Assembly: GCA_003415625.1 (NCBI GenBank)
Contig: PYIU01000009.1
Location: forward strand, 1,054,001 to 1,118,000
Source: Aquanectria penicillioides
Taxonomy: Eukaryota; Ascomycota; Sordariomycetes; Hypocreales; Nectriaceae
Length of the DNA stretch: 64,000 nt
Direction of reading: 5' to 3'
The first letter of the stretch is position 1, and each line of letters begins with the position of its first letter. The translations under genes were made by a program, and so were the position numbers. Under the pieces are notes generated by a model. It saw only the letters and a program-made list of their open reading frames with translations. It had not been told where the DNA came from and searched no databases. Shown here piece after piece: positions 23,192 to 33,888 of this stretch.

Positions 23192-23524
23192 ACTCACACC
23201 GCAGCTATGAGGGCGAGATGAAGTAAAGTAAAGGTAGAAGGGACGAAATAATAACGGTGTCGGCAAGGTGACTAATGAAGTGGTGAATCAAGAATCCTAT
23301 CAGATGTGCGTCAGGCTATTTATTCTCTTCTCTACCTAGTTGGGAACAAAGGTGACGGATGGATGGCATGTATCTAACATCTTATTTCGATTAGTCTTTT
23401 TAGATTATGGAGAAAGATGCTTAGTAGTCAATTACTTCCCTTTCTACATTGGCTCGCCCCACAGTGTCGTCTACACAAAAATGTTACAACAGGAGGTACT
23501 GTCCTGTGCGTGAACCAAGTCCGC
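23192..23524. other. intergenic, 3' side of the CorA-like gene
   Basis: About 330 bp between the CorA-like stop and the tRNA terminator. It probably holds the 3' UTR. Nothing else seen. Confidence 0.5.
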
Positions 23525-23529
23525 AAAAA
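23525..23529 (-). terminator. RNA polymerase III T-run after tRNA-Gln
   Basis: Five T on the minus strand, four bases past the tRNA 3' end (AAAAA on the plus strand). Confidence 0.65.
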
Positions 23530-23533
23530 GAGA

Positions 23534-23604
23534 GGTCCCAGAGGGAGTCGAACCCTCGCTGGCGGAATCAGAATCCGCAGTCATAACCGTTAGACCATGG
23601 GACC
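23534..23604 (-). tRNA. tRNA-Gln, anticodon CUG
   Basis: A 71-nt cloverleaf without intron. The acceptor stem is GGTCCCA/TGGGACC (perfect), followed by a D arm GTC-TAACGGTTAT-GAC, an anticodon stem GCGGA/TCCGC with loop TTCTGAT (anticodon CTG, reads CAG), a four-base variable loop, and a T stem GAGGG/CCCTC with loop TTCGACT. The A box and the B box GGTTCGACTCC are both intact, so the gene looks functional. Confidence 0.96.
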
Positions 23605-25421
23605 GTCTGAAGTGGTGATCCACTTCCCATGATTGGTTGCTCCCGTTGAGGGATGCCGGTGGGATTTTTACTGAAGTATATACATGCTTGGAAAAAATTG
23701 TGAGGGAACGAAGCAAGGCCGAAGCCCAACCTTGGGCCTGCACACGGAGATATCGTTATGGAGATACGGATACGAGATATTGGCATGGTGGTATCTTGCA
23801 GGTCGATATGCGGAATACGCGTCCGGATGGTTTTCAATTCGTTGTCAATATGCCAACCTCTTCCATCCTTGCCCGGGAGCCGCATGCGATGTTAAATCCA
23901 AGGACAAGGACAATTGAAAAAGTGTGTTTTGAGGCCGACAAACAAAGAATTAACGAGTCAGTACGAGAAAATTTCTCTTGATTCAAAATGGGCTTCCACA
24001 GCTAGGTGCACTTGGAATTATCTGTCGGTGAGAGGTTCGCTGTAGGTTTGGTCGGTGACGTCAATGCCTATCAAACTGTCTCCCCACCTGGAGCATAACC
24101 TTCTAAGAAGCACCCGCACCGCGAATCCAAACCCAACCATCACCAACCGTCTCGCGAAAGTAAATTTTGTAATCAATGTGAGCATTACCCAACGTTGCTC
24201 TCGCACACCATAATGGACGCAAACCTCCAATATTGCATCATGAGAAACTGCCGTCCAAAGGATCCCACGTGTGACTTGCTCCACCCCTCCATCTCTCGCT
24301 TCACCCTTGTCGGCAGGCTGTATGTCAGCTCTCTCGGCTGATTGCACCAACACCAAAACACAACCAGCCAAGCTCTCGCCGCCCTTGACTGGTCGAGCTG
24401 CAACCCGCGGCGTTGCGTTATCTGCACCCGTGACAATGGTGTCTCGGCCTGCGGATGGCCTACGCGGCTCGGTTGGGCTGTGTTTTCGCTTTGCAGCCGT
24501 GATAATGCTACTGGTGTCGGCATCGCCCTAAACTCTGGCGGCATTACCATGGCCGCTTAGCGAACTCTCCCCTCTCTGTTTTTACACTCGGCCTCCCTGC
24601 TTCTGGAAGGGCTGGAGAGGCTCTATCTCTGTCCCGTCTCACCGAAGCTCTCCGTGCCTGTTGCTCACCGAAGCTCGGAAAATCCACAGCGAAGATCCCC
24701 CTCTTCTGTCGGGGTGTCGGGGACTTTGCCTGCATCTTTTGTTGTCCAACCAGAGACATGCCGCTCTGTTTCTCTCGCTGCATTCGCTGCCCCCCCCAGC
24801 CCCCTCTTCCTTCTCTCCACCTTGTCATCATCTATCGCAACCAGGCTGCAGAAGGCTTGCAACCATCATTCGGATGCCGAATTCTGTGATTGGACCATCC
24901 CAATCTTGGCTTGGCTTACTTTGGCTGTTCCCGGTGTGGCCACCTGCGATGGCTTCCCACCAGTGCTTTATCATGCCATAGCGTTATCACCTTGCTTGCT
25001 TCCCCGCATGCCCGGACCGGTTGCCTTTGCAGTTTATTCTCAAGCCCAGCACCTAAGCAAGCCTCGCAAGTTTGGCCGCGACAGGCCGTGGGTCCTGATG
25101 ACTACGTCTTACATGCGTACCAGAGCAAGGGCTTGTGTACCCAAGACCTCCCGACCTTGGCGAGTTTGGTTCAGTCCAGATGGATGGGTGGGATGCAATA
25201 GCAATTGGTCTCAATACCTGCATGGCGATCAGTCCTGCTGTGGTTCGGAGCTATGAGTTAAACAGCAACCCGTCCGTCTCCAAGAACCGTCTGTAGACCG
25301 TCCCTCTTCTCTCTCCCGCTCTCAATCTTCATCTGCTCACCGTGTCTGGCGTTGCATCTCAACTGCCCTCCACATAGTCGAGCTGTTCAAGCCGAGAAAC
25401 GCACGAGGCATAGAATTCGCC
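23605..25421. other. 1.8-kb upstream region of the acid-phosphatase-like gene
   Basis: Noncoding sequence with strong C/T-rich tracts (about 24740-24830 and 25280-25380) that are typical of fungal core promoters and 5' leaders. Reading frames up to 200 codons occur here in several frames but have biased, low-complexity composition and no family resemblance. Confidence 0.5.
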
Positions 25422-27238
25422 ATGGCGCTCTTCAAACGGTTTGCTCTCACCTGCGCCCTGGTGGCTAGCATCTGGGTGCAGGGAGCCAATGCTGAAAAAG
25501 TCTGGGCTGCGGTCGCTTACATTAACCATGGTGAAAGGACGCCGCCCGAGATGAGTTCACATACAGTCCTCACGCCGGAGGGAGCACAGCAAATGCTGCG
25601 CCAAGGGAGAGCATTCCGTGCTCGCTACTTAACCAACGTCAGCAGTTCCGACTATGATCATATTTCGCCGGCGCGAATCCAAAACATCAACTCCGACATG
25701 ATCAACAATCAATTCCTAGATATTATGTCCCAAACGGACGAGTACGTGACGAGCGGAGCTATGGCATTTTTGCAAGGCTTATACCCCCCGAAGTCCGAGG
25801 CGTTCCAGAACAATACAACAGAAACCGAAATGGCCCGCGATTACACCGAAGGAGGCGATAATATTACTGATTACCCTCTTAATGGCTATCAATACGCAAA
25901 TATCCGTACCTTGGGGGTCCTCGACCCGACTTCTACTTCGTAGGTCTTTTTTTTTTCCCCAAGGGCGCCGGATATCCCGACCGTGCTGACATATGCCCTA
26001 GCCTCCAGGGAAATCTTGGGTGTTCTGCTTGGCAGAGTGAAATAAACGTGAACTTGACGCAGGACCGAATTATTCAAAATCTTTTCAACAATTCTTATGA
26101 CTTTTATCAAGTTATCTTTAGCTCCTCCCCTCTGAAAGGAATCATTCCCCTCGAATATGCCAACTTCTGGAATGCCTACGAGATATACGAGTACGTCAGT
26201 TACTTGTACGTTCATAACGAGACGGTTTACAACGGGCTTGCCAATTCGAGCACCATTTCCCTCTTAAACAGTTATGCGACTATCCTTGAACGGTCTAAGA
26301 ATGCATTCCTATACGAGAGAGACTCTGATGATGTTGACACTAAGGATGTTCTCTACTCTATAGCCGGCCGCACGCTAGCGAATAGGGTCGCCCGTCAGTT
26401 CCTTAACGCCATTCAATGGGATGGAACACGGGACAAAATGGTTCTCATGTTTGGCTCATACGAGCCAATTCTCAGCTTTATTTCCTTGTCTGGAATTCTC
26501 ACCCCAAGCACTCTTCGAAATGGGCCATTTGCTACCCTCCCGGGGCCAGGTGCTGCAATGATATTTGAGCTTTATGGGGAGGATTCGCGAACCCCAGATC
26601 AAATGCCCACATTCGATAAACTCCGGGTCCGCTTTTATTACCGTGCGAGTGCGGATGCAGACGAGGACTTTAAGCTTTATCCTCTCTTCAACAACACCTC
26701 GAATGGGACCATTTCATACTCGGTTTTCATTGACAAGATGCAAGATATAGGCGTTACTTCGTACCAGTGGTGCAATATTTGTGGCGAAACCATAGCCCCA
26801 TGGTGCCTTGATAACTATCTCAGTGGACGCACGCAATCATCGACGTCTTCCCTCAACCCTGTTGTGGCTGGCGTTGTGGGCGCTGTTATCATGGCAGTGA
26901 TTGTAGCCATTGTTTCGGCGTCCCTATTTTTCCTCGCGGGAATGCGCCTGAAGCGCGAAATGGTCAAACAGGAGCAGAGCACCCCAGTTGTTGGCGGGTT
27001 CAAGGGCCCCGAGAAGAAAGACGAAGACAAGGATGTTGAAGTCACCAAACAAGGCTTTCATCATGAACGGATTGGCAGTTGGGAGCTAAAGGATGGAAAG
27101 AGTTTATCGTCAGTCCAGACCTCAGGCATTGTGACAAAGGATCCGTCCGGAGAGAGGCGGAGGTCCTTTGATGATGATGACAAGGATGACATTAGTGTGA
27201 TGGGTGCAACGCCAGTCAAGGAGCATGAGAGTGTTTAG
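25422..27238 (+). CDS. histidine acid phosphatase-like membrane protein, catalytic residues changed
   Basis: Exons 25422-25939 and 26002-27238 (62-nt intron, GTAGGT...CCCTAG) encode 584 aa. A signal peptide (residues 1-24, cut after GANA) is followed by a region laid out like fungal branch-2 histidine phosphatases: AYINHGERTPP at 32-42, a Cys-containing LQGNLGCSAWQSE, many N-glycosylation sequons, KMVLMFGSYEPILSFISL, and a C-terminal membrane helix (VVGAVIMAVIVAIVSASLFF) with a charged cytosolic tail of about 100 aa. The phosphatase signature RHGxRxP reads NHGERTP, so the His is kept but the first Arg is Asn. The second catalytic motif HD reads SY. Phosphatase activity is therefore unlikely or altered. 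It may act as a surface receptor or scaffold. Confidence 0.85.
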
Positions 27239-27401
27239 TGGAGTGGATGATCTTGGCATGATGCTGGGTTGCAGAGCACCGAGTAGCATGGTCACGGAAT
27301 TGATGGATGACGGATTACAGAATACCCTTTTCTTTCATAACTACTATATGCTTGGACCAGGTTTTTGCTTTCTTGATTCACTCGTTGAATAAGAAGCCGC
27401 C

Positions 27402-28049
27402 CTATTGGAGTGGCTGGCGGACGGCTGGCACATACTAAGGGAGCCCAGAGAGGTCAGGATGAAATCTTCAAGATCATTGCGGATGGATATTAGACATACC
27501 GGGATTACCTGGACTTTCTCGAGGTCCCAAACACCACTCGTGGCATATATATCATTTGATATGATTTTATGAACCTCTTCAATATTCTCTACACTATAAA
27601 CAACGACACTTCCGCGGAATAACGCTGGTTCTCCCTCTACAGGGTGTTTCTCGAATATGGCTCCTAAGTTGTGTCTTTTATTAGACAACCATTTTCATAC
27701 GGTCACAAAATAGTGTACGGGTCAAAATAAATGAATGGAGTGAATTATCAACACATACCCCCTGCTGGCAGTTGGCCAGATGCAATCTGTGGCTTGATGC
27801 CCTCGTAGTGGATGCTGGTTGACTTAGCAGGCCTGTGTCAAAACTACTGAGGAAGTTGGCAACTCACGGTTTAACCTTCTTCCTGATCTCTAGAACATTT
27901 GGCTTATCTGGTAGGATACAGAGAAACTCCTTCTTTTGAGTTGCTGTCGCTAGGTTGCGACGGCCGAGTGCTCGAGTGGGGAAACTAGCAGTCCTAGCTA
28001 GCCCAGCCATCGACGAACGAGAGAGTGATCGGAGGGAACAAATCGACAT
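27402..28049 (-). CDS. YCII-domain protein, probably mitochondrial
   Basis: Four exons (28049-27868, 27832-27759, 27663-27500, 27434-27402) encode 150 aa, and all phases close; the last coding exon is only 33 nt (YVPAVRQPLQ-stop). The N-terminal 35 residues are basic and Ser/Arg/Ala-rich (SICSLRSLSRSSMAGLARTA), a likely mitochondrial leader. The rest is a YCII fold: EFLCILPDKPNVLEIRKKV, the conserved His region SIHYEGIKPQIASG, ALFRGSVVVYSVENIEEV and ISNDIYATSGVWDLEKVQVIP. YCII proteins are small, ferredoxin-like and often linked to degradation of reactive intermediates; the reaction here is unknown. It is head-to-head with RidA. Confidence 0.88.
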
Positions 28050-28418
28050 TTTGATGAAAGAGATTTCATCTGTAAGGGTTTGTTTATTAAGATGTTTTGA
28101 GATATTTCTTCTGACGAAACGGAAACTGACTTATGTCGGTGTTCTGCTGGTTATATGCTTGTTGCTTTTCGGATCTTGATTCCGGTGAGGCGTCTGAGTC
28201 TACAATGAGACCCGAAGTCATACATGAAATGCAACATCACTAGCTCTCGGAATGCCCTTCCATATCGTAGAACATACACGGTATACAATCCCGGGTAGCT
28301 ATTCCAGGTATACCCGAGTTCCAGTTGAAAAGCTGCTCGTGCCTCACTTTACTCAGGTCTTCATTCATAGCATACACTTGCATTTGCTCAGCGTCTATTC
28401 AATCTCTTCTCAAACTAA
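28050..28418. promoter_or_regulatory. shared upstream region of the YCII and RidA genes
   Basis: Only 369 bp separate the two start codons, so both promoters lie here and may overlap. An imperfect repeat of GGTAT(A/T)C-like words occurs near 28278-28312. No known motif is assigned. Confidence 0.5.
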
Positions 28419-29074
28419 ATGTCCGTCGCACAGCCATCAACCATGCGCGTGTTCATTCGTTCTTCCCCACTAAAGCTGCAGTTGCAGCGAGGCGTTTTCT
28501 ATCCCTTTGCTGGATCTCGTGCTACAACCTGCCCGCCTGGGGTGATGGCCGTGAACTATCGCGCATTCTCCGTTTCACTTGCCCCCAAGAAGAGAATTGA
28601 GCCTGTTTTTTCCCCCAAGGCGGTTACTCGTGAGTTTGGTTCAACTGTTTATTCACGGCAGCCATGATTGTAAGCTAAGGGCTCAAAAAAGCAATTGGGC
28701 CCTATTCCCAAGCCATCAAGGCAAACGGCATGGTCTTCGTCTCCGGCCAGATTCCTGCAGAGACGACAGGAAAGCTTATCGATGGCACGATTGCAGAGAA
28801 GACGCACAAGATGTGCCAGAATGCTCGCGCCGTCTTGGAAGCTGCTGGTTCTAGCTTGGACAAAGTAGTGAAGATTACGGTATGTCCTTTCTTATCTGAG
28901 AAATATATGTGCAGCTCACAAGTCAAGGTGTATTTCGAGAACATGGACGACTTCAAGGAAATGAACGAGGTTTATGCCCAATATTTCCCTCATAAGCCGG
29001 CTCGCAGTTCCTGCGAGGCAGTGAGGCTTCCGGCTGGTGCGAGAATGGAGATGGATCTTATTGCGCTAGAATAG
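28419..29074 (+). CDS. MMF1: RidA/Mmf1 family enamine/imine deaminase
   Basis: Exons 28419-28629, 28692-28879 and 28928-29074 encode 181 aa. The second intron (48 nt, GTATGT...GTCAAG) lies in open frame, but removing it restores the family sequence VVKITVYFENMDDFKEMNEVY. RidA marks are PIGPYSQAIKANGMVFVSGQ, the helix THKMCQNARAVLEAAGSSL and ARSSCEAVRLPAGARMEMDL, which includes the conserved Arg. The N-terminal extension of about 70 aa contains basic, hydroxylated sequence fitting a mitochondrial leader. RidA proteins hydrolyse reactive 2-aminoacrylate-type enamines/imines made by PLP enzymes. It is divergent from YCII and convergent with proline dehydrogenase. Confidence 0.92.
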
Positions 29075-29536
29075 TAGTTTCACTGGCACTTGAATTCGCA
29101 GAAGGAGGCATAAAGCTACATAAACCCATCACCTATTCAGTACTGCAACTTTTATGGATCAAGTTCTCACCGTTCTTGTCGCTGGCTGAGTGTGTCAATA
29201 CACTACGAACGCCGGGTGTGACTCCCGGGATGGTTCTCGAGAGGCGGCCAAGTGCCGGTGCGCTGGACCGGGTGTTCCAAAAAGGCATGCTTAAGTTATT
29301 CAAACACATCTCTTTTGTCCCATTGTTCAAGTATCCGCTAGTGATTTGAAGTGGCGGCGCATTCATCAAGACATGGTAGGAAACGGGCGGTTGGGAAGCC
29401 CGGGAGATCTCCGCCGCATGGTTCAAAGCCACAAAGCGGGCCACGACTGTGTCCTCATGGATATCAATTGGGACAAATGGCTTTGATCTAAAATAAAATG
29501 ATTATATTAAGCTCCTTTACAGGACATCGCAGCTTT
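29075..29536. other. intergenic between convergent RidA and proline dehydrogenase
   Basis: Two 3' UTRs are expected here. A 103-codon frame on the minus strand (29444-29133) resembles nothing and is not called. Confidence 0.5.
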
Positions 29537-30958
29537 CTACCCAAAAACACGGCGGCGGAGTTCCGCTTTAAGCGCAGTAATCATGGGCTCCGTTCGTTCC
29601 ACGGCGCCTCGGTTTTCTATGGCGCGACGGTGAAGGTAACCCATGCACTCTGCTACAGACCCCCAGGCCATGCACTTCAGAACCCCGGGTACATACTTCT
29701 TATCAATTGATGCATCGGACATGCATTTCTCATAGTTATCGAGGAGTTTGCAGCTCAACTCATCAGCCATGCCAATGATTTGCCCACATTCCAAGAAAGT
29801 AGTAGGTAGGTGATCCTTGACTCTCTGGCGGTGAATGCTCACAGCTCGTTCTGCGCTGGCAGAGTTGTGGGTTGCAAGAAATAGTGCAGAGGAGGGGAAT
29901 TTGAGTTCCTTCTCCCCATCTGGTAATTTCTGGGAAATCAACATATCGGCGATGTCGTCATACGACCGGTCGGTGTCCTCCTTGGTGTCATGAATCAGTT
30001 CACGAATTTCGTGCTCGATGTATGCGCCGCGGACAAGCTTGAGACCCAAAGTCCAGCCTTCTCGAGAGGCTTGGGTAATGTGTCGCTCAGCATTGAGTCT
30101 GGATGCTTTCAGGTATGCTTGGATTGTGTTGTAGACAAGGGCCTCGCCGTTTTTGTTGTACTTGCGCATAATCTCGATGGTCCACTCGTCCAGGCCCGGC
30201 TGTAAAACCTGTTGCTCGGCGTCGATCCACAGCCGCGAGCCCTGCTTGCGGGTTTCTATGCATATTTCATCCATCGCCTTCTCTACCGCAGGAGGTATTG
30301 GCATTTGTTTCTGCATGGCGTCGATGGAAATTGGTCCGGCACCTGTTAATCTTTGTTTGTTTTGTTAGCCGGGAAAGTTGATAAGGTGTAAGTTGTCTAC
30401 TTACTTAACAGCAAGGAAATCTCCAGGGCCAATCATGTGCAACGTCTCGAGAGTGGCCTCTTTCCACTCATCAATCATCTTGTAACAAGCTGGTCCGTAC
30501 TTCGAGTCTTCGGAATGCACATTTTTCTCATCGGCACTTAGAACGACCTCTTTGGCAAAGCCTAGAATGACGCCTTGGTACCTTATTCCCTTGAGTTCTG
30601 AAATAGTGCGAGATATTTGCTCCTTATTGGATCCAGCGCAGAAATGGTTGTAAAATGTCCATCTCAATATTCGGTTGAGAATAGGGTTGCGATCCGGGTT
30701 CAGAAGGGCTGACTTGGATGTCGTAATATGCCCAATCACCGCAAGAGATGGCCGTAAGAGCCAATTTTTTGACATTAAAGAAGCCAATATGAGCGAACGA
30801 AGGAGAGTCTTGGTAGGAAGCCTAGAGAGGGCATTGTCTTTGCGGCCGGACTCGAGAGCCTGCGTCGCAATCCCTCTTTTCTGACTCCTTCCCATCACGC
30901 ATGCTTCTCGTGGTATGGAAACATGCATGCCCCAAGCTAGAATCTTAGATAGAGACAT
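29537..30958 (-). CDS. PUT1: proline dehydrogenase
   Basis: FAD-dependent mitochondrial enzyme that oxidises proline to pyrroline-5-carboxylate, the first step of proline catabolism. Exons 30958-30405 and 30350-29537 give 455 aa. The intron (GTAAGT...ACAAAG, branch GGCTAAC) rebuilds FLAVKLTGAGP. Conserved PRODH blocks are SRLWIDAEQQVLQPGLDE, ALVYNTIQAYLK, LGLKLVRGAYIEHEIREL, ALFLATHNSASAERAV, CGQIIGMADELSCKLL and MAWGSVAECMGYLHRRA. The N-terminus is basic (RGIATQALESGRK), fitting import. The ATG at 30958 is the first in frame. It is divergent from a Zn2Cys6 regulator 432 bp away and near RidA and YCII genes. Confidence 0.93.
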
Positions 30959-31390
30959 CTCAAAGACGGCCAATACAAAGATTCCTGAAAAATAAAAAAG
31001 AAGCCTGAAAATACAAGAAGAATAGGTTCAGTCTGTTCCATTGAACAAACGACTTCTGCTTATACTTCAACCTAGACCCTCCTCCCATGCACTATTACAG
31101 ATAACATCTAGCTCGGAGCTGGTTTCCATGAGAAACTTGACCCATACGGAAGACCACTCGGCATCAGAAACGATGAAGCATCTCGCGGAACCCTATTCCG
31201 GCATATATCTTGGGCCAAGAACGGTTATCAATTCACTGGCCAGATTCGGCTAGCGTTCATTCATCCTACAATTATCAGTCGCCAGGTGCGCGGGACAACA
31301 TCCCGGAGCGGGGACGCATTCCGATGCATACTTGCACCTTTTGTCTACGAATTCATCATATCTCGAAAGCAAAAACATTGATGTTTGACA
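30959..31390. promoter_or_regulatory. shared upstream region of PUT1 and the Zn2Cys6 regulator
   Basis: 432 bp between divergent start codons. It includes a CCGGAG/CCCGG-containing stretch (31292-31318, ATCCCGGAGCGGGG), which could be a CGG-type Zn2Cys6 binding site. This is an inference from motif type only. Confidence 0.4.
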
Positions 31391-33854
31391 ATGGAGAGCG
31401 AAATTATCGCACACTCACCTCAATCCATCACCCGTCACCGAAAGAAGATATCTAATGCGCAAGTCTACGCTTGGAGGGCCGCCCTATCCAAAGCTAATCA
31501 TGAGGTAGATGCGTTGGCTGTCGGACACGCAAAACTAGATGTTCCGGTCGAAATCCATGTGAAAGATGCGTCAATAGAAAAGAACGCTGTGTCTTTGAGG
31601 AGAAGGAGAGAAAAGCGACCGTATCCGTGGAGTGAGTGTGATCAATCTTGCGAGCGAGAGCCGTGGCATTGACCGGTGAAGATACCTGGATCGGCTACAC
31701 GCCCGGATCAAATCCCTTGAGAGCAAGCTCGACATTGCGAATTCCAACATAACCATCCCGGGCAATTGCCATGATACCTCGGAGGATCATCATGCTTCGG
31801 GGGATACTCCGGAGCATACAGAGGCGCCAGGATCAGAAAGCCCTGCCCCGGTTTTGCACATGCCAGCAGAGAAAGACCAAGACCTCGAGTCCGAACACTT
31901 GACAAATACCCTGGTTGCCTCTGAACCGCAAATAAAAGTCCAACGTTATGGGCATCCCAGTATGTTATCCTTAGCAACAAATGGCCCTCCAAACGCTGAC
32001 CAAATCAAAAGCATACCTTGGCCACAGCTCGACGCTCTCTTTCAGTCGGAATGTTCGCAATCTTTTGCAACAGTCGACCCCGGGGGCGGACCCAGGCAGC
32101 GTGTCGCTGGAGCGTCAAGACGTTTCCTACAAAACTGCACTCCCACCAATTGCACTAGATTTAGGCAAGATTCCAATGCCTCGACTCCAGAACGCAGAAT
32201 ATTTGACAAACACGGTGATATTGCATTTCGGTTCGTTGTATTGCCTTTTTGAGCCTGAAATATTTATCCAACGCCTTCGTGCCTTCTACGAAGAGCGTGC
32301 AAAAAACGCAGTCCCCGAGGCACAGCTCTGGCATATCCAAATGCTCTTGGTGCTTGCATTTGGAAAATCGATACTATCTAGAGAACATTCAGAGCTGGGC
32401 CCTTCCGGGATGTCATTCTTCGCCTTGGCCATGGAGGCAATGCCAGACATTCGTCGGCGCAGCGAAAACCCGATTCTGACAATCGAGATTCTGTCCTTGG
32501 CGTCGCTCTTCATGCATGCCACCGATATGCTGCAAGAGGCTTATGTATACGTGAGTATCTGCGAAACCTTTCCACAATTTTATCATGTAGCTGAATCTAT
32601 CTCCTTATAGATCGGCCAAGCACTACGAACCGCCATCACCCAAGTGATGAACAAGGCTTTTCCAGAAGCACTCAGGCCGCCGAATGTAGCGCATATGAGA
32701 AGATTGTGGTGGTCTGTGTACTGCATTGATCGCAAGAGCGCTTCGATGCTAGGCAGTCCTTCAGTAATGCGCGACGATGATATTTCAATTCCTTTCCCAG
32801 AGATGAAAATTGGGGATGAGTCGCAGAACATCTTCTCGATCCATGCAACTCTCTCATCTCACTTGGGCAAAATTCTCGATGGTATGTAACTGGGATAATC
32901 GATCCCTGGTCATGGCTAACGCTATGGAAGTCATATACGGCATGCGCGGTCAGCGCCATGGGGCGTTTGTAAAGGAGGTCCAATCCATTCTGTCTGGTCT
33001 AGCAGAAGCCTCAGTGGTTCTCAAAGAGCATTTGGCCTTAGATCTCCATCGACCAAACTACTCGCTCTCTCGCGACGCGGCGACATTGCATCTCCTTCTC
33101 CATCAGGTTAGTAACTAAAGCCGAAGATTATCTTCACATCTAACACCGCTTGCTTTAGTGCGTCATTTTGACTGTTAGACCAGTCCTTTTCTCACTGCTG
33201 AAGCCTTCGCCAAACCCGGAACGTACTGGGCGATTGTCATCGTCACCATTCAAGTCGTTGCTGAGGATGTGCGTTGAATCAGCGATTTCCGTACTCAAAA
33301 TTATGTCGGCGCTGAAGCAACAAATGTTATGTGGTGAGCACCAACTACAGGCCCAGGCGAAGCACTACTGACCATTCGAAGACGTATTCCTGCCATACGA
33401 TATTGATGCCTTCTTCTCGGCGACTTTTGCATTGATTCTCATTGATATAATCCGTCCAGCCAGAGAGATACTCTGGGACCTGCCTCAAGTCATGGTCATT
33501 CTGGAAGAATTCGTGTCAAGAAATGTCGCGCCCGCCAAAGCTTACAAATCTGATCTCCTGCAGCTCCTGGAGTTGCACAGAATGATACGAGGTGATGATC
33601 TTGTGGATAGCCAGCAGTACTTGAGTGGTCTTGAGCATGGTTTGCATCCAGAAACGACAGGGTACGCCGCTCTTCAGACCAACTTGAGCCCAGATCCAAT
33701 ATGGTCTCGCGTTCTGGCTGGTGGCGACTCTCTTGAGCCAGTACACCCGGACACAATTACATCAGTCATTAATGACTTGAATATGGATGGGTTTGATTTC
33801 ACCGACGTTGCCTTTCCTGAAGGGGACTGGATGTGGGAGGTCGAAAAGCCATGA
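31391..33854 (+). CDS. Zn2Cys6 transcription factor, eight exons with a GC-AG first intron
   Basis: Fungal binuclear zinc cluster regulator of 700 aa. Exons: 31391-31458, 31509-31631, 31682-31959, 32012-32550, 32611-32881, 32931-33106, 33159-33333 and 33382-33854; every phase closes. Intron 1 starts GCAAGT, not GT, and joins KKISNA|CVGCRTRKTRC. The cluster C24-x2-C27-x6-C34-x5-C40-x2-C43-x6-C50 is perfect. It is followed by a linker and coiled coil (EYLDRLHARIKSLESKL) and the fungal middle homology region (FGSLYCLFEPEIFIQRLR; RRLWWSVYCIDRKSASMLG; DDDISIPFP). It probably regulates nearby genes. It is divergent from PUT1 and convergent with a P450, with 34 bp between stops. The target pathway is unknown. 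Confidence 0.93.
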
Positions 33855-33888
33855 GGGCAATATATTGACATTGTCTGCGTGGACAAGC

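Noticed and set aside
24654..25256. 200-codon frame upstream of the acid-phosphatase-like gene
   Set aside because: C/T-rich leader-like sequence, three overlapping frames, Pro/Ser/His/Cys composition and no family resemblance.
29133..29444. 103-codon frame on the minus strand after proline dehydrogenase
   Set aside because: No family match and located in an expected 3' UTR region between convergent genes.
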